Below, piece by piece: positions 1 to 9,926 of a stretch of 64,000 nt of DNA. The notes beneath the pieces were generated by a model. That model saw nothing but the letters and a program-made list of their open reading frames with translations, had not been told where the DNA came from and ran no database searches. Position 1 is the first letter of the stretch; each line of letters begins with the position of its first letter. The stretch spans positions 682,001-746,000 of the forward strand of contig JADFUC010000758.1 of NCBI GenBank assembly GCA_019722365.1, read 5' to 3'. Source of the DNA: Lithospermum erythrorhizon (taxonomy: Eukaryota > Streptophyta > Magnoliopsida > Boraginales > Boraginaceae). The translations under genes and the position numbers were made by a program.

Positions 1-37
1 AATTTCACTTTCTTCATGCTTACCTCTTCATTATATA

Positions 38-56
38 GATATATATATATATATGT
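38..56. repeat. AT dinucleotide microsatellite
   Basis: A short run of alternating A and T lies in what appears to be an intron of the zinc-ribbon gene that ends at 546. It is a simple-sequence repeat with no other visible signal. Confidence 0.7.
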
Positions 57-444
57 CTGCTTTCAATTTATAAGCCTTCGTATTTGATATCATATGGTTT
101 GTTCCAGTTGGGATATGATACCAAAGGGAGTCTTTATATGAGATTAATTGCCTAGTCTGCTATTAAACTCACTGATCAAATCGTAACATGTAATATTGCC
201 TGTCCTAGGTTAATTTGTGACGGCAATATTTGGTTGATATTATTGAATTGTTGAAAAATGAAGTGTTCCATTCTATATCTATTAAATTGATTTTGATCTG
301 TATTGTCCGATATCGCCATTGATATCTGTAATCGTTAATTGGGAACTATGCTAAAATGGGAGCTGATCGTCATTCCTCTACTATGACTGCCGATACATCC
401 ACCCCTCTAATAATAAACTGTTTTCTCGTTGATATTTGTAACAG

Positions 445-546
445 CCTCACAGTCCAGCTAAGTTTTGCGATGAATGTGGGACGCCATATTTGAGGGATGC
501 CTCCAAGTTCTGCTCAGAGTGTGGTACAAAGAGGTTGGGAACATGA
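445..546 (+). CDS. Zinc-ribbon protein, C-terminal exon only
   Basis: This is the last coding exon of a gene that starts outside the window. The exon opens after a TTTGTAACAG acceptor and reads in one frame to a TGA stop. Its 33 residues contain two closely spaced CxxC pairs, FCDECG and FCSECG, ending in KRLGT, which is a double zinc-ribbon knuckle. Plant proteins with this kind of C-terminal ribbon exist, but I cannot name the family. Bases 1-444 upstream look like intron sequence with no convincing further exon. The structural call is good and the function is unknown. Confidence 0.6.
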   Translation, partial: PHSPAKFCDECGTPYLRDASKFCSECGTKRLGT

Positions 547-1250
547 CAAGAACTCGCCATCCTTTTGCAGACCATATTTACATTATGTTCCTAGTTACTG
601 TAATCTTGAACATTAGATGTATTCGGTATTAGCATGTTAACATGTTGCCATCCTTGTTAATATTTCTTTCATCAAACGATGGTTGAACCTTGTAAATTGC
701 CAACAATTGTTTGATGCTTTCTACCTTTTGGAGAACAGCAATCCTGAATGTTGAAAAATTGACGTAGAGAAACCCTTTACGACAAGGGTGTGGTTAATTT
801 TATGTTATTTATACCTATATATTGCGATTCTTATTCTACAAATATGGTTTTGTAAAAGAGTGGTGATAGTTACTCCAAAAGACTACTTTTATTACACTAT
901 ATATATCAATTTATTACTGAAGTTTTTATAATTTCATCGGCTCCCCAAAACAAATTAAAATTCATTAAAATACCCACAACTCTGTCAACTGTCAATCAAG
1001 CAAGGCCATGGTCTCATGGACACAGGAAAAACTGAAGCTTTTTTCCTCCTACCTTCTGCAGAAAACACTAATCAGTATATCAGTATAGAGGTTAAAAATC
1101 CCAAAGTACAGAGAAAACAATCCAGCCAGATTCTCAATTCAGATGACTAGGGGCTAACAGCTTCAGGGATATGCACATACCACGTTCTTCTCGTACTCAT
1201 TGCTCCCGTCTATTCACATTAATTCACGAAACAACTCATGCGCGGAAGCC
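547..1250. other. Intergenic region between convergent genes
   Basis: This AT-rich stretch holds the 3' untranslated regions of the zinc-ribbon gene (+) and the MAG2-like gene (-), which end facing each other. I see no coding exon or repeat in it. Confidence 0.5.
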
Positions 1251-4200
1251 TCAGCTGATCCTGTGCTTCAAAATTCTTTCTGCATCGCTTATGGTTAAAT
1301 GCCTTATTCCATTTTCCTTCAACCATGTACCCCCTTCAGCCAAGCAACTCTGAAGCTGCCTTTTGTCCATTTTCAGCAATTTCAATCCCTCGTTCATTCT
1401 TGGAAAGAAGCCTTCGGGTCTCATACACCATGTTCTAAATACACCAACTAATACAGCAAAGTCATTACCAAGCTTTACAACTCCGTTGTCTGAAAATTTC
1501 GCATTACTTAAGAGAATGCTGTGCAGAATTAATTTGTCCACGGTAGTTGCCAAGCTTCTCCAAACTCCTGTAAAGTCCATTCCGTTCAGAGCTTCCTCTA
1601 ACATGGACATTTTCATTTGAAGGAAATCCAACGCTGCAACAAGCGATCTGGACACTCCTGAGCTTTCATTACTTGTTTCTTGCCACTGTTTTCTATTCTT
1701 CATGTAATCTCGACATTTTGCATCAAAACCTCTTCCAACCACAGTTGCTAATTTACCCACCCAATCTGTTTTAAATTGCTCTAGCATATTTATTTCCAAA
1801 TCAAATATTCCACTCCCAGTTCCTTGTGCTTGACTAGTGTTAGGACTATTATCATAGACTTCTGATGGAGAATGGTCTTTCTGATCTAATTCCATTTCAA
1901 GAATGAACACATCCTCACACCAATCTTTCAAAACAGACTCGAAGAAACGAGCAGCATTGATTGACTTGGAAACTTTTATTAAGGCATCATCGTCCGTTAA
2001 GGCCGTCAGTCCTTCAGCTTCTTGGCACCTAAAAAGCAACGCATCCAGGAACTTCTGTATTATAGGTGCAGCAGTCAGCCTCATAAACCTCGATCTCAAG
2101 GAAATACTGGGCAGAGACCTACAACGATCAATTAATGATGACAACTGCTGAATAAACAAATTAGATATAATTGGTGACTTGTGATCTTCTTGACCAGCTG
2201 AAAGAATTGTTCCTTCAACCTTGACCGACCAATTTTTAGCATCCTCTAATTCAGGATTCAGTTTATCAAGTGTATCACTGAGCTCAATTTCAGCCCATAG
2301 GTTTAGCCAGTCAGGCCTATCCGAAAACACTGATAGTAAAGAAATATTTTGCATATTACCGTCTTCAGAGAGAGCGAACAAAAGTCCTGATTGTTCTACC
2401 AGAGACTTTATTCGTTTATCAAATGCGATCATTAAGTCAACTAGTTGAAGCCATGATACCCTAGCGTGTGACCTTATTCCAGTGACACTCTCCTCATCTA
2501 GCTGGCCAACGTATCTCGGAAATATCTCCTTAGCCAAATAGGTCGAAAGTGATGTGACCATTCCTGATATCCATTCTTCTCTACAGCTATAGCCAGAAAG
2601 CATTGCTTCATCAATCAGGGGTTGAAGTAACTCATCCATGGAATCAACATAATCTCGAATGATCTTATGTACAAGAGCAAAGATATACTCTGGCTTATCA
2701 GTCCACTTTGAGAAGTGGCATTGGGAAGCAATAGATAAAGGATTGACGAGCTCTTCAATGGCCCAGAGCGGCTGGCGTAGGGCAATGTCTCTATTGTGAC
2801 CCTCAAGTTGGCGAGATTTTCTGCGGCCTTGCACTTCCTGTAAACAACATAATGCTAGAAAGCTATCAAAATATTTTTGTTTGAGTTCTCCCTGTATTGT
2901 CAGGAGAGGATTTACATTCCTTGACTTCCGAGCATCTGATGAATTCGATGTTGATAAAGGTGGTGGCCATCCAAGACGAGCAAGGAATGTCCGGTGATCT
3001 GCAATAGCCTGAGGCCTTAAAATAGCTAAAGCTCGATCTACTCTGTGATCAACAGCTGAGACAAGTCGAACCCACTGGGGATAAGTCTTTGTGACTTCAA
3101 TAAGAACATCCTCCATCGTCTTTAAAGTTCTGATGGCTACCACGAGCATGTCCTGTATTCAAAAGTAATATTTGTGAGTGGAATCTGACGATACTGATTT
3201 TCTCTCGGCGAGGTATATCACTCACTTCTAAGCTCTTGGTAGATGAATGTCGCCTTAGAGTTACATTAACAGCTGAGGATACAGAATCTTCTACATCTCC
3301 AACCAATGCGTCAAGCTTCAATGCAGTCTCTGAACATTGAAAAGAGGGTGTAAAATAAGATGAAGAGCCATATGAGCAATAGATGGAAATTTGATGCATT
3401 TGCTTAATGATATCAATAATAACAGACGAATAAAGAGAGTTGACAGAATCAATCCAGCAAAATAACAGGAAGATTTAACCATTATTTTAATCACAGCTCC
3501 AAGATTAAAACTATACAGAACTCCCATTTAAATAGTGAGCAAGCTGAAGTTTCCCAATGGGCTTCTTGGTTGGGAACAAAACAAATTTCTATCTCACATA
3601 AACTTGCTTAATCCAATAGTACAGTACATTGTTTCATCCTATAGCAAGTTCCTAACCAGAGTAAATTTGAACTATACTCGAGACGGGTTATCAAAGAGAC
3701 ATTGAGCTAATAACTATACTCAGGTACAACAATACCTAGACGCTATCATGATATTAATGAGCAAAATAAATAGATCTTTTCCCTGCTCTAACAACTAAAA
3801 CCAGAAACAAACAGATACATAGTTATAATGACTATTTTATAAACAATATGACTTCAAAGGAGTTTGAAGTAAGATTTAAGGTCAAATTCTTCAAGAATTA
3901 CGCTCTATTTCTGAAAATCATGTTGTGGACATTCTATCCCACTGGGGCTACGTTATCATAGCTTCTCAGCTAAAAATAACTGACTTTCCACAATACCATG
4001 CCTAATTGATATGTTGAATGAAGGGCCAAAACACCCCAAAAATCAGTCTTAGCCACAAATAAAGCCATTCCCTATGATACTTCTATGTACTTGAAATATA
4101 AGCACACCTGAAAAATTCCAATTTAAGTACGTTCTACAAAAATTAGAAATTCCAATTAACAGACACTCTAGGGCAAATAGATTTCCATGAAATTAAATCA

Positions 4201-5007
4201 GTAGCAGATGACCGACAAAGTGTGATCATCCGAACAGATAGTCATAGACTGTTCATTGACATTTTCACCCTTAAAAGTACACTCGAACCCTCTATTTCAT
4301 ATTATATAAGATGCAAACTAGTAATGCATATAAACCATTACATCTCACCTGCATATAACCTCACAGTCTCAATCCTCGCCACCTCCTTCGCCAACGAAGC
4401 CAGCTCTTCCCCCAAAGCCTCCCATGAACTATACAATCATCAACTACACACATTAATAAACAAATAAGATCTACTTAACTCAAGCTACACCAATCCCAAG
4501 AAGATTCTGTTTTCGTTTCCGTGGTCAAATCAACAAACTTTATAGCCTTAGATTAACACACATAACTTTGATCTGAATCAAATTTGTCACTATAAAATAA
4601 CAAAATGGGTTGAAAATTATTTTAAAAAAAAAATCAACCATCAAAAATCAAAACTGGACAATCATTTTGGGACACACTAACTACAATTCCCAAAATCCCA
4701 AACACCCTTCATCTGACGAAATGAGCTTCGACGATTCACTCAGATCAAGCAACAAAGAGTCCACGTCATCAGACAAGCCCTTAACTTTCTCCGATTCCGA
4801 AGCGTAATCAAGCAGCTTTATTTGAAGCTGATTATTGAGATTTGAGAGTGATTCATCCAGACTAGAGCATTCGTTTTGGAGGTTTGATAATAGTGATGAT
4901 GCTCCGAGGAGGGAGTCTTTGGTGGCAAGATTGGTGGCGAGGAATGAGAGCGCCGCCGGAGAGAGGGTGGAGGGCGGCGGAAGACGGCGGAGCTTCGGGT
5001 GGCTCAT
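1251..5007 (-). CDS. MAG2: RINT1/TIP20-family tethering protein (MAG2 or MAG2-like)
   Basis: Four exons on the minus strand, 5007-4706, 4428-4349, 3329-3226 and 3152-1251, join in phase with GT-AG borders into about 795 residues, the usual RINT1/MAG2 length. The N-terminal exon gives a leucine- and serine-rich coiled coil. The long last exon carries the RINT1/TIP20 domain, with the family-like segment RAIADHRTF near its start region and a conserved C-terminal end in LKHRIS. Family knowledge: in Arabidopsis MAG2 is an ER-associated subunit of the Dsl1/NRZ-type tethering complex, needed for Golgi-to-ER transport and for export of storage proteins. Arabidopsis has two paralogues, MAG2 and MAG2L, and I cannot separate them by eye. 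The first ATG at 5007 fits the family N-terminus. Intron 1 contains a MITE whose end lies about 27 bases from the exon 1 donor. The frame is intact and the gene looks functional. Confidence 0.88.
4490..4678. mobile_element. Stowaway-like MITE in MAG2 intron 1
   Basis: The two ends are imperfect inverted copies of the family also seen at 58795-59014: one end begins with a CCCAAGAAGATT-like string and the other ends in an AATCATTTTGGGACA-like string. The element ends about 27 bases from the exon 1 splice donor of the MAG2-like gene. Edges are approximate. Confidence 0.55.
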
Positions 5008-6248
5008 GGTGGTGGAGCTTTGGCTCCGTTGAAGTGATCGATAAGTTTAACTAAAATGTTTAAATTATAAGAGTTGATTACCTCTATTCGACAAATGTTT
5101 ATATAGGATTCAATTTAACTTAATTCAACCTAAACCTCAACAAATAATATTCGATTCGACTTGATAATTTTTATACCAAATTCAAGTTCAATAAAATAGT
5201 ATCAAAACATGGTGATTTCAAAATTAAGTAATTATATTAATATTTTCCTAATATCATATTTTAAAGCGATTAATGAAAAGTCATGATTCTATTAAGCCCA
5301 AATGTTTTTAAATTAAATAGGCATTCGAGTCTTTGAGTGGAGTATTATTGTAAAAGTACGATTTGAAAAGAGTTTGACCCAATTCGATAAATGTTTTATG
5401 TAGGATATGATCCAATTCAGTTTAATATAAAACCCGATAAATAATATTCGATTCGATAATTTTCATATGAAATTCACCTTCAATAGCATAAGAGTAAATC
5501 ACGTGCAACTCATCTTCGACTCATTCAAAGTCATAGCTACTTTCCAACCATATACTTTAATAATGAAAAATGTAATATAATTATATGACTATTTTAATTA
5601 AGTGAATAAAACACAGGAGATAATTTTAATAAATTATACATTTTTATAGTCTAAATAAATTTTATTATAGTAACAATCTAATAGAAACAGTGTCAAATAT
5701 CACTTAACTCAGTCCCCCCCAAATATATGCACCAAATAATGATTTTAGTACTGAAATGACTATTTTATCCCTGAATATAATTTCTGTAACTACTACACTT
5801 AAAAATAGGGGGACAAAATAGTCATTTCATCCCTCAAACAAACACTATTTGGGTGTGTGTATATTTCTTTCAGCCCCCTCCCAAATTTGGATCGTCAACG
5901 TTGGATTGGAGAGGTTTCAGAAGCTCCAGATTTCATCAGTGTCAATAATCTCAAGTATGATCACCTTCTCAGCTCAATATTTTGATTGCTTATTTACTGA
6001 TTTACTTTTTATTGTTTATGTATGTATATACATTTAAAGTCAAGAATGTTGTTATAATTACTGTGAAAAGTATTTTTAGCTTCGACCCTTTTCGATTTGA
6101 CAGAAAAAGATAAGATCTTTATTGATTAATCCTTAATTGGTTGATAAAATTTCAGTGATTATTTTATTTATTGGGATTTTTTATTGTAGGGTATTTATCA
6201 GAGTGTGAAACTTGAGGTGATCAATTTGGAGTGTTTGGGAAAGAAAAG
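5008..6248. promoter_or_regulatory. Divergent promoter region, MAG2-like and VPS29
   Basis: MAG2-like and VPS29 are transcribed away from each other across this AT-rich gap. The VPS29 side holds a MITE (about 5719-5866), then probable 5' untranslated sequence with a donor-like site near 5955 and an acceptor (TTTATTGTAG) at 6190, so a leader intron is likely. Two imperfect copies of a motif describing Asp/Tyr-rich spacer DNA occur near 5090-5170 and 5380-5460. No TATA box can be assigned with confidence. Confidence 0.4.
5719..5866. mobile_element. MITE, family B, copy 1 (upstream of VPS29)
   Basis: About 45 bases at each end are imperfect inverted repeats around the shared core TGAAATGACTATTTT. 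The right end is CTATTTGGGTGTGTGT. A second copy of the same family lies at 48487-48624, just upstream of ESP1. The element ends within the presumed leader of VPS29. Confidence 0.65.
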
Positions 6249-7833
6249 ATGGTGTTAGTATTGGCATTGGGTGATCTGCATATTCCACATAGAGCACCCG
6301 ATTTACCGGCAAAGTTTAAGTCCATGCTTGTACCTGGAAAGATCCAACATATTATTTGCACAGGGAACTTATGTATCAAAGTCAGTTTAACTTTCCTAGT
6401 ACTATTGATTTTGAATTCACTTGTTTTTGTTGGTATCGCTCCTCCCCCTTCCCGTGTGTGTGATGTCGTTTAAAATACTAATAGGTTGGTGAAATGAAGT
6501 TGTTGGATTGCGTATGAATGTTTGTCATATTTAAGTTTAGATGGCAGTTGGTCTGTATAGGAATTATTTTTAGTTTATTCTGGTAATTAGAGCATCGGAT
6601 ATGTGCGAAATTGTTGATTGCCATTTGTTACTGAAACTACGCTTGCTCATTCATAGTTGTTATGTTTGCATCGTTAGACAAAGTTTTGTCAAGATGTGGA
6701 TTCTCTTGGTTCTTGTATGCGACTGTTTCGAGCTTCAAATTGACAAGGAAAACTGAAATATGGAAGTCTTATAACTAGGGATAGCTTAATGGAATAAACT
6801 CTTTTAGTTCCTCCTTTTTTCTTCTGGTAAACCTTTAGGTCTTCAATTAGTCTGTATGGCAGACATGCAATAAATTTATACACTGATTGACCTTACTGCA
6901 GGAGGTTCATGATTATCTGAGGACTCTTTGTCCAGATTTGCACATCAGTGGGGGTGAATACGATGAGGAAACACGTTATCCCGAGACCAAAACACTAACT
7001 ATAGGTCAATTTAAGATTGGAATATGCCATGGTCATCAGGTGTGGTTTTATTTATTTATTTTGTAATTCTCACGCTTTCTGCCCATTGGAAAGCTTAAAA
7101 GTATAATCAGTCCAAAGGCACGTATTAGTTTCAGTGTAGCAGTAAAGATATTGTTTGGTCATGATACTATATTAGTATTGCTGTATAGAACTTGGCGGTT
7201 AACTCGTTTTTCACTTTTAAGACAAAAACACATTTGTTTCTTGCTGTTGCACACTTTTCCCTTCTTTTACCACATCTCACAAATGAGATTTGTTGTGGAA
7301 TGCCAATTAATCTCTTGGAATTTGTTTAACGCTTACCTTCAAAAGAATTCACTAGGGCAGTTGCACAAAGCCATCTTTTTGCATACCTGTTGACACGCTT
7401 AATTTTTAGGGAAAGTTGAAGAAATGGAGTAAGTTATAATGAAATAATCTTGTATCGGAAAAGTGAAAAATGTGATTATGTGATGTTCCTGAGTATCTCT
7501 TTGACTATGGAGTTTTGATGTCTCATTTCTGTCATTTTGAAGGTCATTCCATGGGGTGATTTGGACTCCCTGGCCATGCTCCAGAGGCAGCTGGACGTGG
7601 ACATTCTCGTGACTGGTCATACCCATCAGTTCACAGCTTATAAGCACGAGGCCGGTGTGGTTATAAACCCTGGATCTGCCACCGGTGCTTATAGTAGCAT
7701 CACGTATGATGTTAACCCTAGCTTTGTTCTTATGGATGTTGATGGCTTGCGTGTTGTGGTCTATGTCTACGAACTCATTGATGGAGAGGTGAAGGTTGAC
7801 AAGATAGACTTCAAGAAGACTACAACAACATAG
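6249..7833 (+). CDS. VPS29: Vacuolar protein sorting-associated protein 29 (retromer subunit)
   Basis: Three exons, 6249-6380, 6902-7039 and 7543-7833, join in phase to about 186 residues, close to the 190 of Arabidopsis VPS29. The protein starts [16 protein letters not shown] and has the metallophosphoesterase-fold signatures GDLH, CTGN, CHGHQ, WGDLDSL and GHTHQF in order, with the C-terminal [12 protein letters not shown] of the family. VPS29 is a core scaffold subunit of retromer (with VPS35 and VPS26), which recycles vacuolar sorting receptors from late endosomes. In Arabidopsis it is also called MAG1. The chosen ATG begins the conserved family N-terminus; an in-frame GTG just upstream is not needed. 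The gene looks fully intact and is divergent from the MAG2-like gene. Confidence 0.97.
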
Positions 7834-8128
7834 ATCTCAATGATAAATCACATTACTTTGTGGGTTCATGGAGGTGCTCGCAGCTCGCTTTCAAAATTTC
7901 TTACTGTTTTCCTAATGTTGGTTTCGTAACATTTTAGAGCTTAGTTAACTGGGTGTTCATGATTTTTTTGTGTTTGAAAGTTTGGTTCCCTTTGTCTACT
8001 TCTAATTAAGTTCTTGGAGTTGTAAATGTTGAAGCACTCTCAAACATTACACAAGAAAATGTTATTTAGCTAAAACAAGCCATTTAAGTATTCATTCAAA
8101 TTGAATGAAAATCATTTTCCAAAAATTA
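7834..8128. other. VPS29 3' region
   Basis: AT-rich sequence that includes the 3' untranslated region of VPS29. No other feature is seen. Confidence 0.5.
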
Positions 8129-8272
8129 CTACTTGTTGTACCTAGTTGGATGTGAACCTATAAACCATAATGTGCTCATAAGTCTCCCCAGGTTAGACAC
8201 TACTTGTTGTACCTAGTTGGCTGTGAACCTATAAACCATAATGTGCTCATGAGTCTCCCCAGGATTGACAAT
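8129..8272. repeat. 71-bp tandem duplication of the epimerase 3' end
   Basis: Two nearly identical 71-bp units start at 8129 and 8200. Each begins CTACTTGTTGTACCTAGTTG on the plus strand and carries, on the minus strand, the last codons of the aldose 1-epimerase remnant, ending MVYRFT followed by two residues and a TAG stop. Confidence 0.85.
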
Positions 8273-8818
8273 TTGTGAAGGAAAATTTGGGTGGTTGACT
8301 GAGTCAGGGAACCCTTGTGTTTCCAAGCACAAACCAGCATAAGTTTTGTATACTGCTCCTAATTTGCCCCCTACTTCATTTTTCAGCATATTACCAGTAT
8401 AGAATTAGACTCCCACTTGGTTGCTCCACAAAGCTTTGTCTTGCACAATGGCCACCGGCTTCAAATGTTTCGTATTTGTGCTATCAACGACAGTTGATAT
8501 CATATCCATTCGGAAGCTCGTTGATCTTGCTTCCAATCGATGCAGGTTGAAGAAAGTCATAAGCGGTGCCTTTTACCGAAGTAATCTCCCCGGTTGGGAT
8601 GAGATTTTTGTCGACCGGAGTGATGCTTGAGGCAAATAGTTGGATGTCATGTGGGAGGATGGCACCACTATTATGACTACCAAGATTCCAGTAAGTATGC
8701 GATGCTATGTTCACTGGTGTTGCCTTGTTTTGTGGCTTGGCTTCCATCTTTATAGCTAGTTTGTTACTTCCAACAAACATGTATGTAACCATCACAGCGA
8801 GATCTCCAGGGAAACCTG
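8210..8818 (-). pseudogene. Aldose 1-epimerase (galactose mutarotase-like), decayed
   Basis: The minus strand encodes the C-terminal two thirds of a galactose mutarotase-like protein. After an acceptor near 8819 it reads FPGDLAVMVTY, then NKATPVNIASHTYWNLGSH and TPVDKNLIPTGEI. These match the family's substrate-binding region, including the HTYWNL motif that carries a conserved histidine. The frame then breaks at about 8485: the continuation (about VDSTNTKHLKPVAIVQD) is in another frame. Near 8405 an expected glutamine codon in a VQFYTGN-type motif is a TAA stop. The rest, AGLCLETQGFPDSVNHPNF and VNPGETHEHIMVYRFT, is still readable down to about 8210. I found no N-terminal exons upstream. Aldose 1-epimerase interconverts the alpha and beta forms of hexoses. 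This copy is a pseudogene. Confidence 0.88.
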
Positions 8819-9280
8819 CCATGCAATAAAATCATCTCCTTTATGTCTATTTCATGCATGCTGGGAACAACGGAGGGGGCACCCTATATTCCGTTTTAAA
8901 AGTCGAATCTTATCATTTATTTTACGTCGTATCAAATTGAAATTTGTCACATTTCATTTACTTCGAGTAATGTTGCCATAAATAATAAATTTTTCAATTT
9001 GGCACAATTTGGTCGAACTGGTTACTCTTTTTTTTTGGTAATGAGGAACTTGTTATTACTCGGAAATTTCTATATAATTTAAGTGACACAATCAAGGATT
9101 TAACTTACTTACCGCCTCCTCCCACTTGTGAGTAATGTGTGTCTATTTCAATTATTTAGAATTTTCACGTTAAAGCCAAATTTTATGTCAAATTTTGATA
9201 TTATTAACCAAGTAAATGATGAAGAAATTAGTATAGAAAGAAAGCAAGTACCTGGAAAGCTTAGTGGGTTATCTTTTCAG

Positions 9281-9419
9281 GGAGTTGAAAACCGAATTAT
9301 CTGCTGGAATGAAGAAACGAGTAGTGTTAGCTCGGTCGATAATTTTTTATACAACAAAGGATGGAGAGTTAATAGTGATACAAGAGCTAAATTTTTTTCG
9401 AGCAGTTCAAGATCTATAG
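9281..9419 (+). pseudogene. TGD3-like ABC transporter ATPase fragment
   Basis: An exon-like block follows a TTTTCAG acceptor. One frame begins GVENR; another frame from about 9297 reads LSAGMKKRVVLARSIIF, the ABC signature loop and following helix as found in plant TGD3-type ATPases (normally LSGGMKKR). It runs to a TAG at 9417-9419 without Walker B. TGD3 is the ATPase of the chloroplast lipid importer with TGD1 and TGD2. Only this short piece is recognisable; the change of frame inside it, a Gly-to-Ala change in the signature and the lack of neighbouring exons indicate a dead fragment. A bacterial-type MlaF-like source is less likely in this context. Confidence 0.55.
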
Positions 9420-9540
9420 TTCCTGGAGCATAACCAATTCCAATTCCAATTCCATAAGCGGATCCTCTACTAGCATATCAAGTAGTTGATCGGGATCAGG
9501 ATTCGTAAACTCTACTTGGCAATGTTTCTGTAAATTAAAT

Positions 9541-9720
9541 TAGGTGCTCATGACATAGCTCAACTGGTAAAGAATTTAAGTGTTAAGTATCATCAACCTA
9601 GCCTCTTCATGCGGCGTGGGTTCGAGTCACGCAAGTGGCAGAATCTTATATTGAAGTGGTTTAAAGAGAAGCTCAATTCCTGACTATCTCGACCCATCGT
9701 GATCTAATTTCTTATAGTAA
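9541..9720 (+). mobile_element. tRNA-derived SINE
   Basis: The block has a pol III A box (TAGCTCAACTGG, 9556-9567) and a B box (GGTTCGAGTC, 9619-9628), about 50 bases apart, as in tRNA-derived SINEs. It cannot fold as a real tRNA: no acceptor stem pairs, and the spacing lacks an anticodon arm. The 3' limit is approximate. Confidence 0.7.
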
Positions 9721-9765
9721 AGATATTAGAAATTTGCATGATTTTTTGTTATTTCCTGGTTTTAT

Positions 9766-9926
9766 CTGATTAGTTGATAGTGATACAAGAGCTTCAAGGT
9801 CAAAGAGAGGAAGCTCAAGTTCCTGACCAGTTGAGGCACATCCCGCAATTTACCAAAAAGAGTTCCTTGCTACTGCATGCTGAAAGTTGGGCTGGAATTT
9901 ATCAACTGGAGACATTTTCAAGGTGA
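9766..9926 (+). other. Unrecognised exon-like open frame
   Basis: After a CTGATTAG acceptor the plus strand stays open for about 50 codons to a TGA at about 9924. It contains VPDQLRHIPQFTKKSS and LLLHAESWAGIYQLETFSR. Its first 20 bases nearly repeat a string inside the TGD3-like fragment (TAGTGATACAAGAGCT near 9370), so the two may be parts of one broken locus split by the SINE. I do not recognise the protein and cannot show that it is expressed. Confidence 0.3.

Noticed and set aside
1903..2448. Plus-strand open frames inside the MAG2-like gene
   Set aside because: They overlap a well-conserved 633-residue exon on the other strand and show no family features.
9556..9628. tRNA gene candidate with A and B boxes
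   Set aside because: There is no acceptor-stem pairing or anticodon arm at the right spacing. A tRNA-derived SINE fits better.
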